Shown: in pieces, positions 1 to 5,812 of the stretch
Layout: every line of letters begins with the position of its first letter
How positions within the stretch are numbered: position 1 is the first letter of the stretch
DNA from: CAZYCC01 sp964645985
Lineage (GTDB): Bacteria; Bacillota; Clostridia; Oscillospirales; CAG-272
Assembly (NCBI GenBank): GCA_964645985.1
Contig: CAZYCC010000067.1
Coordinates: forward strand, 1 to 8,663
DNA length: 8,663 nt
Direction of reading: 5' to 3'
The notes under the pieces: generated by a model
The model's database searches: none
Told to the model about the DNA's origin: nothing
Seen by the model: only the letters and a program-made list of their open reading frames with translations
Program-made: the position numbers and the translations under genes

Positions 1-2103
1 ACCCTGACCGACGACGGCACCCTCACCATCGAAGGCGAAGGGGAGATGGAGGATTTTAGTAATAGTGATGGCGCGCCTTGGGAGTCTAATAGTCCCTTAA
101 TCAAAAATGTCGTCATTAAACAAGGTGTGACAAGTATTGGCAATCGTGCCTTTCGCGATTGCACTTTACTACCCTCAATCAACATCCCGGAGGGCGTGAC
201 AAGCATCGGTATGGGAGCTTTTGACGGTTGCACATCACTTATCTCGGTAAACATCCCGAGCGGCGTGGCGACCATTGGCAATGGAGCTTTTCATAATTGC
301 ACATCACTTCCCTCAGTGAACATCCCGGACAGCGTGACGACTATTGGCAAATGGGCTTTTGAATTTTGCTCTTCGCTTGAGACCGTTTCCATCGGAAATG
401 GAGTAGAGAGTATCAGCTATGCCGCCTTTGACGATTGCACCTCGCTCGCCTCAATTCACATTCCCGATAGTGTGACGACCATCGACGATTTTGCCTTTGC
501 TGATTGCACTTCGATTACATCAATTCACATTCCCGATAGTGTGACGAGTATCGGCATCGGGGTTTTCGAGAATTGCACTTCACTACCCTCAATCAATATT
601 CCGGGCAGCGTGACAAGTATCAGCAAGCAAGCTTTTGACGCTTGCGCTTCGCTTGCGACTGTTGTCATCGGAAACGGCGTAACGAGTATCGACGAGTATG
701 CTTTTGAAGATTGCACTTCGCTGTCCTCAATCAATATCCCCGAGGGCGTAACGAGTATCGGCAAGCAGGCTTTTTATAATTGCGGTTCGCTCACAACAAT
801 CAACATCCCCGGCAGCGTGACAAGTATCGGCAATGAGGCTTTGGAAGGTTGCAATTCCCTTGCTACCGTTGTCTTAGGAAATGGTGTAACGAGTATCGGC
901 TATGCTGTCTTCAGGTCTTGTAACGCGCTATCTTCAATCAACATCCCGGGCAGTGTAACGAGCATTGGCAATTCAGTCTTTGCGTCTTGCGACTCGCTTG
1001 TTGCCATTACAGTGGATGAAAACAGTTCATCTTTTTGCGACCTTGACGGGGTTCTATTTAACAAAGATAAAACAGAAATTCTCGTTTATCCGGCGGGGAG
1101 GAGTGGTTCAACGTATGAAATTCCCGGCGGCGTGACGAGTATCGGCGATAGGGCTTTTGAACGCTGCGCCTCGCTTATCTCAATTAACATCCCCGACGGC
1201 GTGACGATCATCGGCGATTCCGCCTTTGAAGACTGCAATTCGCTTGCCTCGGTTAACATCCCGGGCAGCGTGGTAACCATTGGCGTTGATGCTTTTTCCG
1301 ATTGCATGTCACTCAGAACCGTTGTTATTGAGAACGGTGTAACGACCATCGGGGATGGAGCTTTTTGGAGTTGCTGGGAACTTACCTCGGTAAACATCCC
1401 CGACAGCGTAACTACCATCGGCGATGAGGCTTTTTGTGCTTGCGATTCGCTTGAGGCGGTTATCATTGGAAAAGGTATAACGTATATCGGTTATGGCGCT
1501 TTTTCGGATTGTATAAAACTCGCTACCGTGTGCTACCCGGGTACAGAAGAAGAGTGGAACAAAAATGTCACAGTTGAAGACGAGAACGGATGGCTCACAT
1601 CCCACCTCATTTTCGGGGTGACCTCCTACGTTCCGGTGACCGGTGTCACGCTGAGCGCGGGCGCTCTCACGCTCGCGCCGGGCGAAGTGAAGCATCTCAT
1701 CGCCACGATCCTCCCCGTGAAAGCGACCAACCAAGCTCTGCGCTGGAAAAGTGACGACCACACGGTCGCGACGGTCGATGAGGGCGGCAACGTCACGGCA
1801 CTCGATGAGGGCATAGCGGTGATCACTGTCACCACGGTCGAGGGGGGATACACCGCAAGCTGCACCGTCACGGTCAGCGCGGGAGACGATCCCGCGCCCA
1901 ATGTTCTCGTCGGCGATGTCAACGGTGATGCTGTTGTAGATGCCAAAGATCGCACCATGATGGCAAGAGCGCTTGCCGAGTGGGATGGATATACGGTTGA
2001 CCCAGTGGCTGCCGATGTGAATAGAAACGGCAAGTTTACGTCTATCGACCGTACCATTCTCGCGCGGGCGCTGGCCGGATGGGAGGGGTACTCGCTCGGG
2101 TAA
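1..2103 (+). CDS. BspA-like leucine-rich repeat protein with Big_2 and dockerin domains (5' end outside window)
   Basis: The reading frame is open from base 1, so the gene is cut by the left edge. The residues before the first ATG (base 46) read TLTDDGTLTIEGEGEMEDF, the usual lead-in to BspA repeats, so that ATG is internal. About 19 repeats of the type [AV]F-x2-C-x2-L-x2-INIP-x-[SG]-VTSIG follow (bases about 148-1530), almost all exactly 23 residues long. One longer island (about 985-1135) carries the DGVLFNKDKTEILVYPAG signature of this family. A Big_2 Ig-like domain spans about 1636-1880. A type I dockerin spans about 1909-2097, with two calcium-loop segments starting GDVNGD and ADVNRN, each followed by RxxxARALA. 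BspA repeats usually serve adhesion or recognition, and dockerins bind cohesins; a secreted, surface-complex protein is inferred. The signal peptide is not visible. The repeat region is clearly richer in A+T than the Big_2 and dockerin part. Confidence 0.93.
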   Translation, partial: TLTDDGTLTIEGEGEMEDFSNSDGAPWESNSPLIKNVVIKQGVTSIGNRAFRDCTLLPSINIPEGVTSIGMGAFDGCTSLISVNIPSGVATIGNGAFHNCTSLPSVNIPDSVTTIGKWAFEFCSSLETVSIGNGVESISYAAFDDCTSLASIHIPDSVTTIDDFAFADCTSITSIHIPDSVTSIGIGVFENCTSLPSINIPGSVTSISKQAFDACASLATVVIGNGVTSIDEYAFEDCTSLSSINIPEGVTSIGKQAFYNCGSLTTINIPGSVTSIGNEALEGCNSLATVVLGNGVTSIGYAVFRSCNALSSINIPGSVTSIGNSVFASCDSLVAITVDENSSSFCDLDGVLFNKDKTEILVYPAGRSGSTYEIPGGVTSIGDRAFERCASLISINIPDGVTIIGDSAFEDCNSLASVNIPGSVVTIGVDAFSDCMSLRTVVIENGVTTIGDGAFWSCWELTSVNIPDSVTTIGDEAFCACDSLEAVIIGKGITYIGYGAFSDCIKLATVCYPGTEEEWNKNVTVEDENGWLTSHLIFGVTSYVPVTGVTLSAGALTLAPGEVKHLIATILPVKATNQALRWKSDDHTVATVDEGGNVTALDEGIAVITVTTVEGGYTASCTVTVSAGDDPAPNVLVGDVNGDAVVDAKDRTMMARALAEWDGYTVDPVAADVNRNGKFTSIDRTILARALAGWEGYSLG
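148..1545 (+). repeat. 69-bp tandem coding repeat (BspA LRR units)
   Basis: About 19 in-frame units with a period of 69 bp (23 codons) encode the LRR array. Adjacent AF-x2-C starts were measured at bases 148 and 217. Two unit types alternate irregularly: a common INIP-x-SVTSIG type and a rarer VVIGNGVTSI type (units 4, 8, 11, 16 and 18). Bases 451-478 and 520-547 are identical over 28 nt at exactly one period, pointing to recent unit duplication or conversion. Confidence 0.9.
1909..2097 (+). other. Type I dockerin domain region of the LRR protein
   Basis: This is the C-terminal part of the first gene. Two duplicated segments are visible. The first has D, N, D, D, D at loop positions 1, 3, 5, 9 and 12 (GDVNGDAVVDAKD). 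The second has D, N, N, T, D (ADVNRNGKFTSID), so its loop is less acidic. Each is followed by a helix RT[MI][ML]ARALA. Known dockerins use this pair to bind a cohesin; the partner is not in the window. Confidence 0.88.
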
Positions 2104-2190
2104 ACGGCGGCGGCGCGCGGCGAATCTCTGACGCGCGCAAAACCCTCTCACCAATGCCCGGCGGGCGCGCGCCCCGCTCCCCCGGGCCGA

Positions 2191-2210
2191 GCGCGTTCCG
2201 CGCGATTTTT
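2191..2210 (+). terminator. Possible weak terminator after the LRR protein gene
   Basis: A 5-bp all-GC stem (GCGCG 2191-2195, CGCGC 2199-2203, loop TTC) is followed by GA and five T. It lies about 90 bases after the stop of the first gene and ahead of the next promoter. The stem is short, so the call is tentative. Confidence 0.4.
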
Positions 2211-2233
2211 CCGCAAGTTTTCCCCTCTCCCTC

Positions 2234-2262
2234 TTGACAAGGGCGGCGGGGCGCGGTATACT
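2234..2262 (+). promoter_or_regulatory. Sigma-A type promoter for the small membrane protein
   Basis: A perfect -35 box TTGACA (2234-2239) and a -10 box TATACT (2257-2262) are separated by exactly 17 bp. Transcription should start near 2269, leaving a short leader before the ATG at 2296. Confidence 0.88.
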
Positions 2263-2285
2263 ATTTTTGTGTAAATGTCCCCCGC

Positions 2286-2290
2286 GGAGG
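2286..2290 (+). promoter_or_regulatory. Ribosome binding site deciding the start at 2296
   Basis: GGAGG lies 5 nt before ATG 2296. The in-frame ATG at 2275 is only a few bases after the predicted transcription start and has no room for a binding site, so 2296 is preferred. Confidence 0.8.
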
Positions 2291-2295
2291 ATTTT

Positions 2296-2607
2296 ATGGC
2301 AAAGAAAGAGAGTACCCCCGGCGTGAAGGAATCGCGCGAGCGCGTCCCGAAGGAAAATCGCCCAAAGACCAAGCGCGCGCCCGGAGAGAAGCGAGATCTG
2401 ACCACCCTCATGAACGTGCTGACCGCTGTTGTGATGGTCGTGGTCTGCGTGGGGCTGACCGTCTGGAACATCATTCTGCAGTACCCCGACGGCGTCCGCA
2501 AAATCGACGGAACCTTCACCGCCGCCGTCTTCACCGACATCGTCGCGTTCGCCTTCCTCGGCGGGCTGATTATGTTCGGCGTGCGCAAGCTCGTTCTGAA
2601 AAAGTAG
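2296..2607 (+). CDS. Small two-helix membrane protein, hypothetical
   Basis: 103 residues, family not recognised. Residues 1-34 are hydrophilic and strongly basic (many K and R, with several P). Two hydrophobic stretches follow, about 38-61 (LMNVLTAVVMVVVCVGLTVW) and about 74-95 (ending in FLGGLIMFG), joined by a short polar loop. The protein ends in the basic tail RKLVLKK. This suggests two membrane-spanning helices with both ends in the cytoplasm (positive-inside rule). The gene has its own near-perfect promoter and a GGAGG site, and ends with tandem TAG TAG stops (2605-2610), so it is very likely expressed as a single gene. A role in the cell envelope is only a guess; no catalytic motif is visible. 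Confidence 0.85.
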   Translation: MAKKESTPGVKESRERVPKENRPKTKRAPGEKRDLTTLMNVLTAVVMVVVCVGLTVWNIILQYPDGVRKIDGTFTAAVFTDIVAFAFLGGLIMFGVRKLVLKK

Positions 2608-2739
2608 TAGAACCTCGTTAAGATTTCCGCGAGCGGTCTGCCGCGCCGCGCGCCCCGCGTCGCTTGCGTGAGCGCGGGCTTTTCGCGCGGTTCGTCCTTT
2701 GCGCGCGGGATGTGTGCGAGGCGCTTCGCGCGAGCAGAT

Positions 2740-2769
2740 CTCTCGCGCAAGGTGCGCACGGCGCGAGAG
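2740..2769. repeat. Inverted repeat with palindromic loop
   Basis: CTCTCGCGC (2740-2748) is the exact reverse complement of GCGCGAGAG (2761-2769). The 12-nt spacer itself contains the palindrome GTGCGCAC. There is no T-run after it, so it does not look like a terminator. Confidence 0.7.
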
Positions 2770-2855
2770 GGCGGTGTTTTCGCGCTGCCCTTGGGAAAAT
2801 ATGCGCCGCCGCTCCTCTTCGTGCGGCGCGCGCGCTTCTCCCTCCGCTTCGCTTG

Positions 2856-2890
2856 CCACTAACCGCTAACCACTAACCACTAACCACTAC
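2856..2890. repeat. Tandem heptamer repeat (CCACTAA)5
   Basis: Five consecutive 7-bp units: CCACTAA, CCGCTAA, CCACTAA, CCACTAA, CCACTAC. The second and fifth units each differ from the others at one base. The array lies between genes in otherwise very GC-rich sequence. Its function is unknown. Confidence 0.9.
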
Positions 2891-3002
2891 GTTGCCTCTT
2901 TGCGCGACGCGCGTGCGCTTCTCCCACGGGAATCTGCCCACGGGCGATTGACCGCCTCGTCTCGCACGCCGCCTTAATAGTCTGCCCGGTCGATCTCATC
3001 AC

Positions 3003-3040
3003 AAGCCCCCGCCATGGCACCCGCCTCGGCGGGGGCTTTT
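3003..3040 (+). terminator. Strong Rho-independent terminator with no gene directly upstream
   Basis: AAGCCCCCGCC (3003-3013) pairs perfectly with GGCGGGGGCTT (3028-3038) over 11 bp with a 14-nt loop, and the stem runs into TTTT (3037-3040). The polarity fits + strand transcription. The nearest + strand gene ends at 2607, about 400 bases earlier, so it may end a long 3' tail or a non-coding transcript. Confidence 0.7.
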
Positions 3041-3132
3041 CGAAGAGGCTCCCGCTCGCGGCAGCGGAGAGAATGCCGCCGTCCCGGGCGAGGGCTTCCC
3101 GTTCCGCATCCTTGCAGGATTCTCAGGGAATG

Positions 3133-3184
3133 TTCTCCCTCTCGGCTGCGCCGGAATGCAGTCTCCCTCGGCTGCGCCGGGAAT
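3133..3184. repeat. Direct repeat pair, each with a CGGC-TGC-GCCG hairpin
   Basis: Two near-identical stretches (3133-3157 and 3161-3184) share TCTCCCTC, GGCTGCGCCGG and AAT, differing by small indels. Each contains a 4-bp all-GC hairpin with loop TGC (3143-3153 and 3169-3179). Confidence 0.65.
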
Positions 3185-3463
3185 ACCGCCCTTCTCATCT
3201 TCGACCGATAGGGGCGGCATCCGCGCGAGCGTTCCTTCGCCGCGAGGCGATTCTCGCGCGGCAAAACTCTACCTCGCCTCAGGCGATCTGCCCGGCGGCG
3301 CCCCACGCAGTTCCCGTGCTCTTGCCTGCTCTCGCGCAAATATCGCCCTTGCTCGCTTCGCTCGCCACCTTGCCGCGGCTTTCCCGCCGCGCGGCGCTCT
3401 CCCGCGAATTAACTTCGCCGTGCCCCTCATTTGAGGCATTTTCCCTTTCTTGCAACGTTATCT

Positions 3464-4258
3464 ATGTCCACTTGTTTGCTGCCGGTGAACTTGCATACGC
3501 ACACCGCGCGCTGCCACCACGCGAGCGGAACCGAGCGCGAGTATGTCGAGGCGGCGCTCGCCGCGGGGATGACGACGCTCGGCTTCTCTGACCATGTCCC
3601 GGTTCCCTTCCCGAGCGGTTACACCTCGCGCGTGCGCATGACTGTAGGGCAGACGCGCGGCTATGTAGAGGCGCTGCTCGAACTGCGAGATGAGTATGCC
3701 GGGCGCATTGAAATTCTCATCGGTTACGAGGCGGAGTACTACCCCGACCTCTTTGACGCGATGATGGCGAACATCACGCAATACCCGCTCGATTTTGTTG
3801 TTCTCGGGCAGCATTTTTCGCGAAACGAGTTCGACGGCCGCTATGTCGCCGACCCATGTGGCGACCGCGCCGCCTTTGCCGCCTACACCGACCAGGTAAT
3901 TGCCGGGATGCGCACCGGCGTCTTCAGCTACCTCGCGCACCCGGATCTCTTTCACTATGTCGGCGAGGACGCGGACGAGGTTATCACGGTCGAGGCGAGG
4001 CGGATATGCGAGGCGGCGCGCGAGACCGGGATGCCGCTTGAGCTTAATCTTCTCGGGATCGCCGCGGGGCGGCACTACCCGGACGAGCGGTTCTGGCGCG
4101 TGGCCGGGGAGATGGGTCTTCCGGTGGTCCTCGCGAGCGACGCGCACTCGCCCGGGGCGGTTTATCGCGAGGAGGCGACGCGCGCCGCGCTTTCTCTCGC
4201 CGCGCGCTGTCACTTGCAAGTCCTCGACCGCCCGCCCCTGCGCGCACCGTGGAAATAA
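3464..4258 (+). CDS. PHP-domain phosphatase, HisJ histidinol-phosphatase family
   Basis: 264 residues, close to the usual length of PHP-type histidinol phosphatases (about 270), which remove phosphate from L-histidinol phosphate in the cytoplasm. The expected metal-binding and active-site motifs are present in order: NLHTHTARCHHASG (H11, H13, H18), GFSDHVP (D43, H44), GYEAEYYPD (E89, E91), LGQHF (H117), YLAHPDLF (H159, D161), LELN (E193) and LASDAHSP (D226, H228). Start ATG 3464 is chosen because the protein then begins just ahead of the first motif; a TTG at 3431 would add an unconserved-looking tail. Neither start has a clear Shine-Dalgarno sequence, which is odd beside the strong sites of three other genes here. 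No other histidine genes are nearby, so another small phosphorylated substrate is possible. The gene appears to be transcribed alone. Confidence 0.9.
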   Translation: MSTCLLPVNLHTHTARCHHASGTEREYVEAALAAGMTTLGFSDHVPVPFPSGYTSRVRMTVGQTRGYVEALLELRDEYAGRIEILIGYEAEYYPDLFDAMMANITQYPLDFVVLGQHFSRNEFDGRYVADPCGDRAAFAAYTDQVIAGMRTGVFSYLAHPDLFHYVGEDADEVITVEARRICEAARETGMPLELNLLGIAAGRHYPDERFWRVAGEMGLPVVLASDAHSPGAVYREEATRAALSLAARCHLQVLDRPPLRAPWK

Positions 4259-4332
4259 ACCCTCTCGCCGCCCGCAAAAACGATGTTACAAAAAATTTAC
4301 AAGCCATCCCTCTCCTTTTTTCGCGGCGCCTC

Positions 4333-4361
4333 TTGACAAATACTCGCGCGTATGGTACAGT
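4333..4361 (+). promoter_or_regulatory. Sigma-A type promoter for the AraC-family regulator
   Basis: A perfect -35 box TTGACA (4333-4338) and a -10 box TACAGT (4356-4361) are separated by 17 bp. The predicted start near 4368 gives a leader of about 65 nt. The context CTCTTGACAA around the -35 box is the same as at the promoter at 2234. Confidence 0.8.
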
Positions 4362-4387
4362 TGCTATGAAGTAGTGCCGCGTGGGCG

Positions 4388-4400
4388 AGCGGACACCGCT
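4388..4400. promoter_or_regulatory. Short inverted repeat in the regulator leader, possible operator or hairpin
   Basis: AGCGG (4388-4392) and CCGCT (4396-4400) form a perfect 5-bp inverted repeat with an ACA spacer about 20 bases after the predicted transcription start. A regulatory role is a guess based on position only. Confidence 0.3.
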
Positions 4401-4432
4401 GCCGCTTTGTTCATTTCCCGAAAAAATGCCTT

Positions 4433-5239
4433 ATGCAATACGAAGAGCTCACCTTTGACGATCGCGGTCTGCCGTTTATTTTCCATTGCGACACTATGCG
4501 CGAGGGCGATTGCGACTTTACCCATTGGCACGAAAACATCGAAATCCTCTACATCCTCGAGGGCGAGGGGCGAGTGATCTGCGACTTTCGCGCGGAGGAT
4601 GTGCAGGCGGGCGACCTCTATGTCATCAACTCCGAGCAGATGCACATGGTCGAGTCGGATAGTTCCATTAAATATTACTGCCTCATCCCGGACGTCGATT
4701 TTTGCGAGCAGGGCGGATTTTCGCGCAAGCTGCACTACCGCTCGCGCTTCCGCGACACCACGATGACGACCCTCTACGAGGAGATTGCGCGGCGGGTTAA
4801 CGACCTGCGCGACCCCTTCCGCGCGGCGCGCTGCCGCATTGCCGTGCTGCAGCTGCTCATCGAGCTCGCCGAGCGCTTCCAAGGCGGGGAGGAGATCGCC
4901 GTCCCGGGCGAGCCTGAGCTGCAGAACATTAAGGAAGCGATGCGCTTCATCAAGATTCACTTCCGGGAGCACCTGTCTGTGCGGGACGCGGCGAAGGCGG
5001 CGGATCTGTCCGATTCGTACTTCTCACGCGAGTTCCACCGCATTACCGGCTTCTCCCCCTCCAATTACCTCAACCTCGTGCGCTGCCGCTACGCCGAGAA
5101 GCTGCTGCGCTCCGGCAAGTATAAAATTCATACGGTCGCCGAGGAGTCTGGCTTTGAGAACGGGTCCTATTTCTCGCGCACCTACAAGCGCATGATGGGC
5201 GTCCTCCCCTCGGATGTCCTCGCCGCCGCGAAAAGATAA
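4433..5239 (+). CDS. AraC-family transcriptional regulator with N-terminal cupin domain
   Basis: 268 residues, a normal length for the family. The N-terminal sensor half (about 15-90) has the cupin pattern HWHENIEILYILEGEG (H31, H33, E34) followed by AGDLYVINSEQMH, the fold that usually binds a sugar or other small ligand. The C-terminal DNA-binding half (about 165-265) has two helix-turn-helix units: LSVRDAAKAADLSDSYFSRE and, after RYAEKLLRSGKYKIHTVA, the signature GFENGSYFSRTYKRMMGVLPSD. The ATG at 4433 is used; no clear Shine-Dalgarno precedes it, although its promoter is near perfect. The gene ends ahead of a strong terminator and lies directly upstream of the sugar-enzyme operon, which it most likely controls together with itself. 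The ligand cannot be read from the sequence. Confidence 0.94.
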   Translation: MQYEELTFDDRGLPFIFHCDTMREGDCDFTHWHENIEILYILEGEGRVICDFRAEDVQAGDLYVINSEQMHMVESDSSIKYYCLIPDVDFCEQGGFSRKLHYRSRFRDTTMTTLYEEIARRVNDLRDPFRAARCRIAVLQLLIELAERFQGGEEIAVPGEPELQNIKEAMRFIKIHFREHLSVRDAAKAADLSDSYFSREFHRITGFSPSNYLNLVRCRYAEKLLRSGKYKIHTVAEESGFENGSYFSRTYKRMMGVLPSDVLAAAKR

Positions 5240-5322
5240 CCGCGCGGGGTAGCGCATCCAGAGAAAAACACTCCCGCCCCTTCGGCAATGGAAAGCGCGC
5301 GAGCCGCGCTCCTCACAAAGCG

Positions 5323-5332
5323 CCCCCGGGGG
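5323..5332. repeat. Perfect 10-bp palindrome CCCCCGGGGG
   Basis: Self-complementary ten bases in the gap between the regulator stop and its terminator. It may be a chance product of high GC content. Confidence 0.4.
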
Positions 5333-5369
5333 TCGCCGGTCGGATAAAACCCCATCTAATACCGAAACG

Positions 5370-5401
5370 AAAACCCCGCGCACACCTGTGCGCGGGGTTT
5401 T
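5370..5401. terminator. Rho-independent terminator after the AraC-family gene
   Basis: A perfect 15-bp inverted repeat, AAAACCCCGCGCACA (5370-5384) with TGTGCGCGGGGTTTT (5387-5401) and two bases between. The stem has A-runs on the left and T-runs on the right, so it could work in both directions. It lies 130 bases after the regulator stop. Confidence 0.92.
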
Positions 5402-5630
5402 GCTGTGGAGGAGGCGCCGCGCGGGGGAGAGTTTCCCGCTCGAAGGAATAAAGGCGGCGCGGTGCGCGCCGCCTCCTCGCGGGAACGCCCCCGGGAAGAG
5501 CGCGCCTTTCGAGCGCCCCGAGCCTCCTGTTATCGGATCTGCTGCCCGATGGGCGGCATCGCGCGGGTGTCGGAGCGCGCTTTTCACGCGCGAAAAGCAG
5601 GATTGTGACAGGAAAAAACAAATCTGTTTC
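5402..5630. other. Intergenic region between terminator and operon promoter, with two inverted repeats
   Basis: No gene is seen. A 10-bp perfect hairpin AGGCGGCGCG/CGCGCCGCCT with loop GTG lies at 5452-5474 and has no T-run. A second inverted repeat GCTTTTC/GAAAAGC with a 6-nt spacer (5579-5598) ends about 32 bases before the -35 box of the operon promoter, a position where a regulator such as the adjacent AraC protein could bind. Confidence 0.6.
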
Positions 5631-5659
5631 TTGCATTATTTCGCGCGCGGGGATATACT
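5631..5659 (+). promoter_or_regulatory. Sigma-A type promoter of the sugar-enzyme operon
   Basis: A -35 box TTGCAT (5631-5636) and a -10 box TATACT (5654-5659) are separated by 17 bp. The -35 box is weaker than the TTGACA boxes of the other two promoters here, as expected for an activator-dependent promoter. The predicted start near 5666 leaves a long leader of about 145 nt. Confidence 0.82.
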
Positions 5660-5665
5660 GTGCTT

Positions 5666-5801
5666 GAAAGTAAAGCTTTTCGGCTATTGCCGAGAGAGCT
5701 TGCGCGAGCTTGCGCGAGGCCGCCCTTGCGAAGCCTTTCCTGAAACTGTTCTCAAGCCGACTTCCCTCGAAGTTTGCTTTCCCCGAGCCGTCTTTTTCAA
5801 A
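5666..5801 (+). promoter_or_regulatory. Long 5' leader of the operon with stem-loop and tandem repeats
   Basis: The leader holds the hairpin CGGC-TATT-GCCG (5681-5692), which can be lengthened by A-U and G-U pairs, and a tandem pair of GAGCTTGCGC (5696-5705, 5706-5715). Near the start codon, CTTTTTCAAAAAG (5792-5804) is self-complementary and overlaps the ribosome binding site. No known riboswitch class was recognised. Confidence 0.45.
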
Positions 5802-5810
5802 AAGGAGGAA
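5802..5810 (+). promoter_or_regulatory. Strong ribosome binding site deciding the start at 5813
   Basis: AAGGAGGAA ends just before ATG 5813 (4 nt after GGAGG). An upstream in-frame TTG at 5774 has no such site and is rejected. Confidence 0.9.
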
Positions 5811-5812
5811 CT

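Larger units (their letters stand above)
2608..3463. other. Long GC-rich intergenic region, hairpin-dense, no convincing gene
   Basis: About 850 bases without a credible coding region. Open frames here overlap on both strands, are rich in R, A and S, and show no domain or ribosome binding site. The stretch holds a 9-bp inverted repeat (2740-2769), a heptamer array (2856-2890), paired CCCACGGG copies (2923-2930, 2937-2944), a strong terminator hairpin (3003-3040), a direct repeat pair (3133-3157, 3161-3184) and short hairpins such as TCGCC-GCGA-GGCGA (3237-3250) and TCGCC-TCA-GGCGA (3274-3286). No promoter was found for the gene that follows. Confidence 0.75.

Noticed and set aside
46..48. ATG at base 46 as the true start of the LRR protein
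   Set aside because: The frame is open to the left edge, the preceding residues match the usual lead-in of BspA proteins, and a secreted protein would need a signal peptide that is not there.
2275..2277. Upstream in-frame ATG as start of the small membrane protein
   Set aside because: It lies about 6 bases after the predicted transcription start with no ribosome binding site, while ATG 2296 has GGAGG in place.
1309..2859. 516-codon open frame on the - strand
   Set aside because: It is antisense to the LRR-Big_2-dockerin gene and the small membrane protein gene. It is rich in R, A, H and G, has no domain, and is a by-product of high GC content and repeat periodicity.
2856..2890. Telomere-like repeat (resembles CCCTAAA-type heptamers)
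   Set aside because: It is five short copies inside a bacterial intergenic region. The resemblance is superficial.
2974..3339. Overlapping open frames on both strands between 2974 and 3591
   Set aside because: Several frames are open at once because of GC-rich sequence. None has a binding site, domain or plausible composition, and the - strand frame crosses the terminator hairpin.
3458..4219. 253-codon open frame on the - strand
   Set aside because: It is the exact antisense of the PHP phosphatase gene, whose motifs are all intact on the + strand.
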